DNA of 64,000 nt from Candidatus Pseudoruminococcus merdavium (GTDB lineage Bacteria > Bacillota > Clostridia > Oscillospirales > Ruminococcaceae): contig CAJFSS010000011.1 of the NCBI GenBank assembly GCA_904419745.1, positions 1 through 64,000 of the forward strand, in the 5' to 3' direction. Both the position numbers and the translations under genes were made by a program. Below are positions 28,964 through 36,529 of this stretch, one piece after another. Each line of letters opens with the position of its first letter. The stretch's first letter is position 1. The notes under the pieces were generated by a model that did not search any database, had not been told where the DNA came from, and worked only from the letters and a program-made list of their open reading frames with translations.

Positions 28964-30279
28964 TGTGGGGATACCTCCTTCTGATTCCTCAAATCCACGA
29001 TCCTCTGCGCTTTTCCCTGAAAACGCTGAATGGTTTTGGGCTCTGCAAGATTTACTTTGCATTCAATCCCGAGAACCGTTTTCAATTTATCATGAATTTC
29101 TCTTTGAAGCGCCTCTAGTTGTGCATATTTTTCCAAAAGGGAACTGTCGATGAGTTCGACCAGGACCTCCAGTGTATCCAAATATCCTTCGCGGCGGACA
29201 ATGAGCTGATAGTGCGGCCCAACCTGTGGGATTGCGATCAGGACGCTTTCAATCTGGGAGGGAAATACATTAACTCCGCGGATTTTGAGCATATCGTCAC
29301 TGCGCCCCATAATCTTATGCATCCTGGCATGAGTGCGCCCACAGGGACAGGGCTCAAAATCAAGCTTGGTGATGTCTTTTGTCCGATACCGCAGCACCGG
29401 GAATCCTTCTTTTGTCAGGGTTGTAATAACGAGTTCCCCAGCCCGCCCTTCATGGGTGATCACATCTTCTGTTTTTGTATCAATGAGTTCTGCAAGAAAA
29501 TGGTCTTCTGCAATGTGCATGCCCCTGCGTTCCTGGCATTCCCCTGCAACCCCCGGTCCCATCAGCTCGCTCATTCCATAATTATCAGTCGCAAAAAGCC
29601 CCCACGCCTGTTCTATTTTGTCGCGCATTTCCTCTGTACACCCTTCGGAACCGAATAACCCAAGACGCAGCTTAAAATCTTTTTTCTGGTATCCCATTTC
29701 TTGTGCAACTTCGGCCATGTAGAGTGCATAGGAAGGGGTGCTGACAACTGCCGTTGTCCCAAAATCCTTCATCAGCATGACCTGCTTTTGCGTATTCCCG
29801 CTTGATGTTGGGACAACGGTAGCTCCAATTTTTTCTAAACCATAATGCAGGCCCAGTGCGCCGGTAAAAAGTCCATAACCGAATGCGATTTGTACGATAT
29901 CATCCTCGCTGGCCCCTGCGGCCATCACAAGCCTTGCTACTAAAGACGACCAATTTTCCAAATCCCGTTTGGTATAGCCAACGACCGTGGGTTTTCCAGT
30001 CGTACCCGAAGAAGCATGAATCCGCACAATTTTTTTCATACTTGCGCCAAACATACCAAAGGGATAGTTGTCCCTCAAATCTGCTTTTGTAGTATAAGGG
30101 ATGTACTGGATATCTGAAAGCGTTTTGATTTTGTCTGGGGTTACTCCTGCCTTTTCCATACGGTAGTGATAAAATTCCACATTTTCATAACAATGTCTGA
30201 CTACCCACTTTAAACGCTCAAGCTGTGTCAGTTCAAGCTGTGAACGTGGCATTGTCTCCGTTTCTCTGTCAAAAAACAT
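28960..30279 (-). CDS. paaK: Phenylacetate-CoA ligase family protein (first copy)
   Basis: A 439-residue AMP-forming ligase that heads the operon. It has SSGTTGKPTVVGYTKRDL (near 97-114), NYGMSELMGPGVAGEC and [20 protein letters not shown] in the lid. Within the operon it would interconvert aryl acetate and aryl-acetyl-CoA. The start is the ATG eight bases after AGGAGAGG. A leader of about 140 bases with a hairpin precedes it. It is clearly homologous to the second copy 2.3 kb downstream but differs throughout, so the duplication is not recent. Confidence 0.93.
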   Translation of the reverse strand: MFFDRETETMPRSQLELTQLERLKWVVRHCYENVEFYHYRMEKAGVTPDKIKTLSDIQYIPYTTKADLRDNYPFGMFGASMKKIVRIHASSGTTGKPTVVGYTKRDLENWSSLVARLVMAAGASEDDIVQIAFGYGLFTGALGLHYGLEKIGATVVPTSSGNTQKQVMLMKDFGTTAVVSTPSYALYMAEVAQEMGYQKKDFKLRLGLFGSEGCTEEMRDKIEQAWGLFATDNYGMSELMGPGVAGECQERRGMHIAEDHFLAELIDTKTEDVITHEGRAGELVITTLTKEGFPVLRYRTKDITKLDFEPCPCGRTHARMHKIMGRSDDMLKIRGVNVFPSQIESVLIAIPQVGPHYQLIVRREGYLDTLEVLVELIDSSLLEKYAQLEALQREIHDKLKTVLGIECKVNLAEPKTIQRFQGKAQRIVDLRNQKEVSPQ

Positions 30280-30322
30280 GACATTCCTCTCCTTTTTCTT
30301 TGACCACATGTGAAAACAGGTA

Positions 30323-30356
30323 AAAGCTGCCGTATGAGTAGACATATGGCAGCTTT
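30323..30356 (-). promoter_or_regulatory. Leader hairpin upstream of paaK-ior operon
   Basis: Between promoter and first gene the transcript can form a 9-bp perfect stem (30323-30331 with 30348-30356), extended by four more pairs past one mismatch, followed by a short T stretch. An AGCTTT just upstream in the leader could pair with the AAAGCT of the 5' arm and open it. This looks like an attenuator, but the T tail is weak and no known riboswitch class is recognised. Confidence 0.4.
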
Positions 30357-30423
30357 CCCATTTTGATACAAAAGCTTCCGGACTCCATTTACTTTATTAG
30401 TTTAAAGCAAGTGAGACAATCCA

Positions 30424-30452
30424 ATAATACGCTTTTTGAGTTTTTTTGTCAA
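30424..30452 (-). promoter_or_regulatory. Promoter of the paaK-ior operon
   Basis: Consensus TTGACA (30447-30452), 17-base spacer and TATTAT (30424-30429) on the minus strand. Confidence 0.7.
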
Positions 30453-30497
30453 GGGTGACAGAATTTTTTCGGAAGTATTCGGTGATTCTCTGTCAAT

Positions 30498-31067
30498 TTA
30501 TGCAAAAATATGCTCTGTAAAAATTTTGATTCCCAGTAAAATCAGAATAACTCCCCCAAAAATTTCTGCTTTGTGCTGAAATAGGCCTCCAAAAGCTTTA
30601 CCAAGATAAACGCCGATAAAACAACAGATAAAGGTAATGGATGCAATTAATCCGGCTGCGCAGGCAATAGGGATTTCTATCACAGCAAACCCTATTCCCA
30701 TGGCTAGTGCATCAATGCTGGTTGCAATCGCCTGAAAGAAAAGCTGTTTGTTGGTCAAAATATGAACAACTGGATAAAGTGGGGGATTGCATATTTCCCT
30801 GACTGCTTCAAATACCATTTTTCCCCCGATGGTACCGAGTAGAAACAATGCAATCCAGTGGTCAATGTGTTGTACATGTTCCGAAAAGGTCTTTCCCCCA
30901 AAATACCCCAGTATTGGCATAAACCCCTGAAAACTTCCAAAAAACAGCCCAACTCTAATGGCGTGCTTTATTCCGCCTTGCTTCATACACATCCCATCTG
31001 TAATGGAAACAGCAAATGCATCCATAGACAAGCCCAAAGCGGTCAAACAGAGAAATACAAATTCCAT
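30498..31067 (-). CDS. mntP: MntP family manganese efflux pump
   Basis: A 189-residue, six-helix membrane protein of the MntP (YebN) family that exports manganese. The two inverted halves carry the paired acidic helices LSMDAFAVSITDGM (about 13-26) and SIDALAMGIGFAV (about 120-132). The start is the ATG just after GGAGGAG; longer frames upstream lack a ribosome site. It is transcribed alone, divergent from the small-peptide operon. The leader is too short for the yybP-ykoY manganese riboswitch often found with this family. Confidence 0.93.
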   Translation of the reverse strand: MEFVFLCLTALGLSMDAFAVSITDGMCMKQGGIKHAIRVGLFFGSFQGFMPILGYFGGKTFSEHVQHIDHWIALFLLGTIGGKMVFEAVREICNPPLYPVVHILTNKQLFFQAIATSIDALAMGIGFAVIEIPIACAAGLIASITFICCFIGVYLGKAFGGLFQHKAEIFGGVILILLGIKIFTEHIFA

Positions 31068-31137
31068 ATGCTCCTCCAGTGAAAATCTTACAAAGTATCC
31101 AGTGTTTAAACAATATATTAATTTATTATACTTGCGA

Positions 31138-31166
31138 TTGTACATGTAACCATGAAATGATATAAT
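31138..31166 (+). promoter_or_regulatory. Promoter of the small peptide-DUF5685-J protein operon
   Basis: TTGTAC (31138-31143), 17-base spacer, TATAAT (31161-31166) preceded by TGA (extended -10). Transcription would begin about 30 bases before the 31-codon gene. A minus-strand TATAAT for mntP lies at 31125-31130, so the two promoters are back to back. Confidence 0.65.
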
Positions 31167-31203
31167 TAGACAGATAAAAACTGCTATGAGGTGATGGCGG
31201 AAC

Positions 31204-31299
31204 ATGTCACGGAAAAGCGTGAAGATTGTTGCAGTAATTGCTGCGGCAATTGTGGTTTTAGGGACGATTATTCCCCTGTTTAGTATGATGCTGCAATAA
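31204..31299 (+). CDS. 31-residue single-helix membrane peptide
   Basis: A short gene missed by length cut-offs. It encodes MSRKSVKIVAVIAAAIVVLG plus an 11-residue end (to Q31): a basic N-terminus followed by one strongly hydrophobic helix ending in a PLF motif. AGGTG lies ten bases upstream of the ATG and a good promoter sits just before, so translation is likely. The layout resembles tiny Firmicute membrane peptides such as Prli42 (stressosome-associated) or DUF4044, but I cannot assign it by homology. It is the first gene of an operon with the DUF5685, J-domain and membrane genes; the next start is 14 bases away. Confidence 0.6.
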   Translation: MSRKSVKIVAVIAAAIVVLGTIIPLFSMMLQ

Positions 31300-31312
31300 A
31301 AGGAGAATCTCA

Positions 31313-32179
31313 TTGTTTGGTTATATTCGCCCTGCAAAAGGGGATCTAAAGGTCAAAGAATTCGAGCTGTACCGCAGTGTATACTGTGGCCTGTGCAAGC
31401 AGCTTGGGCGTGCATATGGCCCGTTTGCACGAATGACCCTTAGTTATGACTTTGCTTTCCTTTCTTTGCTCCACATGTCTGTCAATGGGCAAAAAGCACG
31501 TATTGCAAAGCAATGCTGTTTTGTCAACCCACTGAAAAAGAAAAATTGCTGCCTGCAAAACCCTTCTTTGGAGTTTTCCGCTGCAGCTGCCATGGTAATG
31601 CTCTATTATAAAGTGGTCGACAATATTCAGGACAGCAAGGGCTTTAAAAAATGCGGGTATTTTCTTTTAAAACCTTTTGCAAAATCTGCTTATAAGAAGG
31701 CGTGCCGAGTGTATCCCCAACTTGGGAATATCATTGGAGACTGTATGAAGCGGCAGGCAGAACTGGAACACATGGATGTATCCAGTATTGATCGCGCTGC
31801 AGAACCAACGGCCCAGGCTCTCTCTCAAATTTGTATGCTGCTAACACAACGGCCAGAACAAAAACGGGTGCTGGAACGTTTTGGATATTGCCTTGGACGC
31901 TGGGTTTATTTGATGGATGCGTTTGATGACATGGAAGAGGACTTGAAAAACAAAAACTATAATCCATTCTTACTCCGGTTTGGTATTATTGAGCCGGATG
32001 AACAAAAGATAAAACAGGCAAAAGAATATGCTGTAGGTGCATTAAACCTGACCCTTGGAGAATTGGCAAACGCTTATGTTCTGCTCGATGTAAAAGCATT
32101 TGAGCCGATTTTTTATAATATTGTCTATCTTGGTCTGCCGCTTGCCCAACGACAGACCTTGATAAAAAAGGAGAATTAA
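31313..32179 (+). CDS. DUF5685 family protein
   Basis: A 288-residue protein of the clostridial family DUF5685, recognised from the opening MFGYIRPAKGDLKVKEFELY and the conserved YCGLCKQLGRAYG. The fold is probably all helical, and pairs of cysteines (YCGLC, QCC, NCC) suggest metal or redox chemistry; acidic DAFDDMEEDLKNKNYNP near the C-terminal third recalls a polyprenyl-synthase-like DDxxED, but this is only a resemblance. It starts at TTG, seven bases after AGGAG. It precedes the J-domain gene by five bases. Function is unknown. Confidence 0.75.
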   Translation: MFGYIRPAKGDLKVKEFELYRSVYCGLCKQLGRAYGPFARMTLSYDFAFLSLLHMSVNGQKARIAKQCCFVNPLKKKNCCLQNPSLEFSAAAAMVMLYYKVVDNIQDSKGFKKCGYFLLKPFAKSAYKKACRVYPQLGNIIGDCMKRQAELEHMDVSSIDRAAEPTAQALSQICMLLTQRPEQKRVLERFGYCLGRWVYLMDAFDDMEEDLKNKNYNPFLLRFGIIEPDEQKIKQAKEYAVGALNLTLGELANAYVLLDVKAFEPIFYNIVYLGLPLAQRQTLIKKEN

Positions 32180-32184
32180 ACTGC

Positions 32185-32829
32185 ATGAAAGACCCCTATC
32201 AAGTTTTAGGCGTTTCCCCAAACGCCACGGATGACGAAGTGAAAAACGCTTATAGAGAGCTTGCTCGGAAATACCATCCCGATGCCTATGCAGGCAATCC
32301 CCTTTCCGATCTTGCTACAGAAAAAATGAAAGAGATCAATGAGGCGTATGACACGATTATGTCCCAGCGCCGTATGGGAAACCAGGGGCAATATGCCGGC
32401 GGATTTTCCGGGGGATATCAGTCCTCTGGAACTTCTCAATCCCAGTTTGCAGATATCAGAAGGCTTATCAATGCGCGTAAAATTGTGGAGGCGGAAGAAT
32501 TACTGGATGGCGTACCACAGCATAACCGTGATGCAGAATGGCATTTTCTTAAGGGAAGCGTCTATTATGCCCGCGGTTGGCTTGATGAAGCTATGCGTTA
32601 TTTTAGTACGGCCGTTTCCATGAATCCTTCCAATCCAGAATATCAGGCGGCATTAAATGCTATGAGAAACCAGCAAAATGGACAGATGAATGGAGGATAC
32701 AGTCCTTACCGTACGGCTCCTGGACAGGCGCCCGTGGGAGGATGCAGTTGCTGCGATATGTGCAGCGGCCTCATCTGTGCGGACTGCTGCTGTGAATGTA
32801 TGGGTGGAGACTTGGTTCCCTGCTGTTAA
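32185..32829 (+). CDS. J-domain protein with cysteine-rich tail
   Basis: A 214-residue protein. Residues 1-62 form a DnaJ J-domain with intact HPD (KYHPDAYAG), so it should stimulate an Hsp70. A glycine/serine-rich linker follows, then a TPR-like pair (EWHFLKGSVYYARGWLDEAM). The last 28 residues contain eleven cysteines, arranged as CSCCDMC, CADCCCEC and a final CC, which may bind metal or iron-sulphur. There is no DnaJ zinc-finger or substrate domain. No dnaK or grpE is nearby. It sits between DUF5685 and a membrane gene in one operon. Confidence 0.85.
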   Translation: MKDPYQVLGVSPNATDDEVKNAYRELARKYHPDAYAGNPLSDLATEKMKEINEAYDTIMSQRRMGNQGQYAGGFSGGYQSSGTSQSQFADIRRLINARKIVEAEELLDGVPQHNRDAEWHFLKGSVYYARGWLDEAMRYFSTAVSMNPSNPEYQAALNAMRNQQNGQMNGGYSPYRTAPGQAPVGGCSCCDMCSGLICADCCCECMGGDLVPCC

Positions 32830-32847
32830 AGAAGGAGGGGCTGCGCA

Positions 32848-33387
32848 ATGAAAAAAAGTTCCAAAATTTCGCTTTGCGGTATGATGTGTGCTTTGAGCGT
32901 TGTCTTTATGTTTTTAACCGGGGTATTCCCCTATGCTACCTATGCTCTTCCCGCCCTCGCGGGGTTGACTCTCATTGTTTTAGTGGTGGAGACGAGTAAA
33001 AAATGGGCGTTTATCGCCTATCTCGCCATTTCTCTGATTTCTCTGCTGGTTGCACCGGATCGGATGGCAGCATTGCTTTTTATCCTTTTCTTTGGTTATT
33101 ACCCCATTGTAAAATCGGTGCTCGAGACAAAGTGCAAACGGGTTCCTGAATGGATATGGAAACTGGTTCTCTTTAATGCAGCAGTGGTTGTTACCTATTG
33201 CCTGATGGAATTGTTTGTCTCGATGGAGGATTTCTGGGCAATGTTTGGGAAATATGGCGTCATTGGTGTTATTTTGGGAATTTTATTTCTCAATGCTGTG
33301 TTTATCGTCTATGACATTGCTGTATCACGTGTGATTACGGCTTACATACACTGGTTTCGTCCCAGGTATCTCCGTAAACTCCGTTAA
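32848..33387 (+). CDS. Multi-pass membrane protein of unknown function
   Basis: A 179-residue protein with five to six hydrophobic helices and basic loops. The opening (KISLCGMMCALSVVFMFLTG) resembles ECF-transporter substrate-binding components, and the size fits, but no vitamin-specific motif is visible. It follows the J-domain gene by 18 bp behind AAGGAGGGG and ends the operon at a strong terminator. It may be the membrane partner of the peptide/DUF5685/J-protein set. Confidence 0.65.
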   Translation: MKKSSKISLCGMMCALSVVFMFLTGVFPYATYALPALAGLTLIVLVVETSKKWAFIAYLAISLISLLVAPDRMAALLFILFFGYYPIVKSVLETKCKRVPEWIWKLVLFNAAVVVTYCLMELFVSMEDFWAMFGKYGVIGVILGILFLNAVFIVYDIAVSRVITAYIHWFRPRYLRKLR

Positions 33388-33395
33388 GTAAGCAT

Positions 33396-33438
33396 AAAAA
33401 ACAGGCTGTACAGGATTTTCCTGTACAGCCTGTTTTTT
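33396..33438. terminator. Bidirectional terminator after the J-protein operon
   Basis: A 20-bp perfect stem (33396-33415 with 33419-33438) with a 3-base loop and six-base A and T ends. It serves both this operon and the converging Gx-transporter gene. Confidence 0.9.
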
Positions 33439-33451
33439 ATATTGATTTTTC

Positions 33452-33964
33452 TTAATTAGTACAAATCCTTTTTAATGCCGGCAATAAAACAAACAGCACG
33501 GCTGAAGTGATCAATCCCATCACTATTCCAGAAATAATTAATATTGGAGCATAAGCAAAAGTGGTAAAAGATGTAAGCAAAAATGAAGATGCAGCCAGTT
33601 GCCCAAGATTATGCCCCACAGCGCCGCATATGCTGACAAACTGCAGGGTAAAAGATAATTTTTTACTATAAACCAGTATTCCCATAATCAGCAAAGAAAC
33701 CATTCCTCCGCTGATACTCATAAACCCTGCCACAGCCCCCCTCATCAGGAGAACAAAAGCAGATTTTAATATGGCAATAGTCCATGCAGAGCGAAATCCT
33801 AAAAACAGCATTGCAAACATGGGGACGATATTAGATAGCCCCAGTTTTACTCCCGGTGGAAGTAATCCCGTGGTAGGAATCAGGCTTTCCAGAAAAGAGA
33901 GAGTACATGCCATTGCAAATAAAAGTCCCAGCACTGTTATTTTTTTGGTTTTTTGTTGCATCAT
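33452..33964 (-). CDS. Gx transporter family membrane protein
   Basis: A 170-residue, five- to six-helix protein of the Gx transporter family, often annotated as heptaprenyl diphosphate synthase component I. The motif LLPPGVKLGLSNIVPMFAML near 40-59 is diagnostic. The family resembles ECF S-components. It starts at an ATG overlapping the stop of the NusG-II gene (ATGATG). Pairing with a NusG-domain-II gene is common in Clostridia, sometimes next to Rnf or flavin-transfer genes; neither occurs here. The transported compound is unknown. Confidence 0.82.
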   Translation of the reverse strand: MMQQKTKKITVLGLLFAMACTLSFLESLIPTTGLLPPGVKLGLSNIVPMFAMLFLGFRSAWTIAILKSAFVLLMRGAVAGFMSISGGMVSLLIMGILVYSKKLSFTLQFVSICGAVGHNLGQLAASSFLLTSFTTFAYAPILIISGIVMGLITSAVLFVLLPALKRICTN

Positions 33965-34350
33965 TCTGCCCCCCTTCCAACGACAAAGGTTTCTTGCGTA
34001 GAACGGACAACAACCTTTGCCGGTAAGCAAACCGCAGAGTTGGAATCCCTGGGCACACAGCCAAAGCCTTCACACAGCTTGTCGGGGCACTGGGAATGGA
34101 CAAAAGTGACGCCCTCTCTTGTCACATGCAAAGTAACAGGGTATGCTGCATCAATTTGAATATCGTATTCGCTGATGACTTGCTCCAAATCCACCGTTCG
34201 ATAATGATGGCCGTCTACTGTAATTTCCACAGTTTCTCCGGGGCGACGGAAAAAAGCAAGAAAAATTCCAGCAATACTTAACAGGATACACACGGTAATC
34301 ACAAGAATTGTCTCTGTTTTTGTCATTTTTTTTCTGGTCGGATTAATCAT
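33961..34350 (-). CDS. NusG domain II-containing protein
   Basis: A 129-residue protein with one N-terminal membrane helix (ILVITVCILLSIAGIFLAFF) and an extracytoplasmic NusG-II domain, here VTREGVTFVHSQCPDKLCEG then AVCLPAKVVV. The three conserved cysteines are kept. The ATG at 34350 is preferred because GGGAGA lies seven bases upstream; the ATG two codons earlier is too close. The gene is coupled to the Gx transporter by overlap. The function is not established. Confidence 0.82.
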   Translation of the reverse strand: MINPTRKKMTKTETILVITVCILLSIAGIFLAFFRRPGETVEITVDGHHYRTVDLEQVISEYDIQIDAAYPVTLHVTREGVTFVHSQCPDKLCEGFGCVPRDSNSAVCLPAKVVVRSTQETFVVGRGAE

Positions 34351-34372
34351 AATCATTCTCCCGGATTTTTGC

Positions 34373-34402
34373 TGATATACTTTACATTCCAAAAGTATAT
34401 CA
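34373..34402. promoter_or_regulatory. Symmetric dyad with two facing extended -10 elements
   Basis: A perfect 10-bp inverted repeat (34374-34383 with 34392-34401, 8-base spacer). The identical element TGATATACT occurs on the plus strand (34373-34381) and on the minus strand (34402-34394). Each matches an extended -10 box, one directed at the deacetylase and one at the NusG-II/Gx pair. The dyad could equally be an operator. No convincing -35 boxes are seen. Confidence 0.5.
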
Positions 34403-34492
34403 CACCAAGTACGGTAAAAGAAACAGCATTTCAGGAAATTCATTCAGCTTTCTTCATATACATAGTATCAGTTAAGTTAGGGGGCGTTTCTT

Positions 34493-35434
34493 TTGATTAT
34501 CAAAATCAATTTGAGAATCCTTGCAGGACTATTCGCTGCGATAATTTTAGCTGCTTTAATTCCCTACAGCATTAAAACAGTATCAGCCTCTATTGATAAC
34601 AGTCATATCCCGGCTGAAGATAATACAATAGAGCTTCCCATTTTGATGTACCACCATATGTTAAAAAGCAGTAAGTTGCTTGGGGACTATACGATTACTC
34701 CAACTGAATTTGAAAATGATTTGAAATATTTGAAAGAACATGGATATACAACTGTCCAGGTTCAGGATTTAATTTCTTTTTGCAATGGAGAGAGCACCCT
34801 CCCGGAAAAACCGGTTATGATTACCTTTGACGACGGCTATGAGAGTGTGTATGAGTATGCTTACCCTCTTTTAAAACAATATGGAATGAAGGCGGTTGTA
34901 TCCATTATCGGGTATTATACGGATCTGTATTCTAAAACAGAGGAAAAACATATCAATTATTCTCATCTTACATGGACACAGCTGAGGGAAATGGTGGAAT
35001 CCAGTGTATTTGAAATACAAAACCATACCTATAATATGCATGGGAACAATACCAGAAGAGGGCTCCGGAAAAAAGATGGAGAAACTGAAGAAGAATATTG
35101 CAGTGCAATTTCAGCAGATCTCCTCCAGGTACAAAACGAAGTAAAAAGAAATCTTGGTATTGCGCCAACTACGTTTACCTATCCGTTTGGGTACATTACA
35201 AAAACATCGAAACAGATTATAAGAGACTTGGGATTCCAAGCCAGTTTTTCCTGTGAGGAGGGAATCAATGTTCTGTCAGGTAATCCGGAAGAACTCTATT
35301 TGCTAATGCGCTATAACCGAGTTCATAACATTTCAACCGAACAGTTTATGAATAAGGTTTCAAAGGGAAAACGGCGCAAACCAATTCCTCTTGCGCAACA
35401 ACAGGAAGAGCCCATTGCGTCGTATACGAAATAG
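34493..35434 (+). CDS. Polysaccharide deacetylase family protein (CE4)
   Basis: A 313-residue membrane-anchored or secreted deacetylase. Residues 8-32 form a signal/anchor helix (ILAGLFAAIILAALIPYSI). The CE4 domain has motif 1 TFDDGYESVYEYAYP (near 114-128) and motif 2 EIQNHTYNMHG (near 172-182), which supply the catalytic aspartates and the His/His metal ligands. It probably removes N-acetyl groups from peptidoglycan or another wall glycan. It starts at TTG nine bases after GGGGG. An M23 peptidase converges on it, so two wall enzymes share a terminator. Confidence 0.9.
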   Translation: MIIKINLRILAGLFAAIILAALIPYSIKTVSASIDNSHIPAEDNTIELPILMYHHMLKSSKLLGDYTITPTEFENDLKYLKEHGYTTVQVQDLISFCNGESTLPEKPVMITFDDGYESVYEYAYPLLKQYGMKAVVSIIGYYTDLYSKTEEKHINYSHLTWTQLREMVESSVFEIQNHTYNMHGNNTRRGLRKKDGETEEEYCSAISADLLQVQNEVKRNLGIAPTTFTYPFGYITKTSKQIIRDLGFQASFSCEEGINVLSGNPEELYLLMRYNRVHNISTEQFMNKVSKGKRRKPIPLAQQQEEPIASYTK

Positions 35435-35444
35435 ATTCATGTGC

Positions 35445-35490
35445 GATAAAAAGATGGAAGGAACGCAAAAGTTCCTTCCGTCTTTTTATC
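35445..35490. terminator. Bidirectional terminator, deacetylase / M23 peptidase
   Basis: A 20-position stem (35445-35464 with 35471-35490) with a single G:T pair and a 6-base loop. The arms carry A5 and T5 runs, and the right arm covers the M23 stop codon. Confidence 0.85.
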
Positions 35491-36529
35491 CGCCTGTATA
35501 ATTCAAAACTGACGGATCTGTGAATGGATATTTTCGATAATATTCCTTTTCCTGTTTATAAACAGAGGTTCTGTGCTGTTCCAATAGCTCTACCAAATCA
35601 TAGACATCCACCCAAATTTCATTGTTCCCTTCCTTTTGAGATTCATCAAAGATGAGCTGCAATCCAAAATGAAGATGTGGAACATTCATTCCGTTAACAT
35701 TTTCCTGAGTACTGTATCCAGTCATTCCAAGATAACCAATGACATCGCCAGCAGTGACAACCTGGCCTTCCTGCAATCCTGCTGCATAGGGGTGATCTTT
35801 TCGCAGATGGGCATAGTAATAATAACGCTTTTTGTCAAAACTACGAATTCCTATTCTCCATCCACCATATTGATTCCATCCAATACACTCTACAATTCCG
35901 GATTCCACTGCGGTAATCGGAGTTCCAATGCTGCCAAGCAGGTCGTTTCCCAGATGTTTGCGTTTAAACCCATAACTTCTGGAATTTCCAAAATCCTCAT
36001 AATGGGAATAGCTGTATCCCTGCGCAATGGGAGAGAAAGCTTTTAACCCATAACTCTGTTTAATTTCCTTATTACCATTTTCATCTTCCAATTCAACGGC
36101 ATAACTTCCCACCAATCCCCCAAGTACTGCGGAATATGCCTTGTAATAATAATTGTAATATTCCATATCCGCTGTAATGTCCGCCTGTGTTTGCCCTTCC
36201 CTGCGTTTTGTAAAATAGGCGTCCATATCTTTGGGTTTATAGCGGGAGAAATCCCCTCCATACTTTGCGCCTAAATAGGCGAGGGTTTCCGTCCAGGGAA
36301 TGGGGTCTTTCTGATTATGGGTTGCAATATCTTCATCCAATGCTTTTTGCAGTGCAGAATAACACACATCAAATTCCACCCATTTAATATATTTCTTCTC
36401 CCCCTCTTTAGAATCCGCACCAGACACTTGGACAGCAAGCATGGCAAAGACAATCACCGCGCACAGGGAAATCACAGAAATTAATATCCTTTCGTTTCGC
36501 TGTACTCCTCTACGATTTTCCAAAAACAT
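35486..36529 (-). CDS. Membrane-anchored M23 (LytM) peptidase
   Basis: A 347-residue protein with an N-terminal membrane helix (ILISVISLCAVIVFAMLAVQ), a tyrosine-rich middle and a C-terminal LytM domain. The zinc ligands are complete: KHLGND supplies H and D near 193-198, and PHLHF supplies HxH near 285-289. It should therefore be an active wall endopeptidase. Size and layout recall sporulation proteins such as SpoIIQ, but SpoIIQ identity is not shown. The ATG follows AAGGAACG. The 5' region lies in the dyad-rich stretch 36530-36922. Confidence 0.87.
   Translation of the reverse strand: MFLENRRGVQRNERILISVISLCAVIVFAMLAVQVSGADSKEGEKKYIKWVEFDVCYSALQKALDEDIATHNQKDPIPWTETLAYLGAKYGGDFSRYKPKDMDAYFTKRREGQTQADITADMEYYNYYYKAYSAVLGGLVGSYAVELEDENGNKEIKQSYGLKAFSPIAQGYSYSHYEDFGNSRSYGFKRKHLGNDLLGSIGTPITAVESGIVECIGWNQYGGWRIGIRSFDKKRYYYYAHLRKDHPYAAGLQEGQVVTAGDVIGYLGMTGYSTQENVNGMNVPHLHFGLQLIFDESQKEGNNEIWVDVYDLVELLEQHRTSVYKQEKEYYRKYPFTDPSVLNYTGG

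Noticed and set aside
31068..31137. A yybP-ykoY manganese riboswitch upstream of mntP
   Set aside because: The gap between the likely -10 box and the start is under 60 bases, too short for the element, and no motif is seen.
31194..31283. A cysteine-rich 29-codon frame that overlaps the membrane peptide
   Set aside because: The ribosome site touches its ATG with no spacing, while spacing is right for the membrane-peptide ATG.
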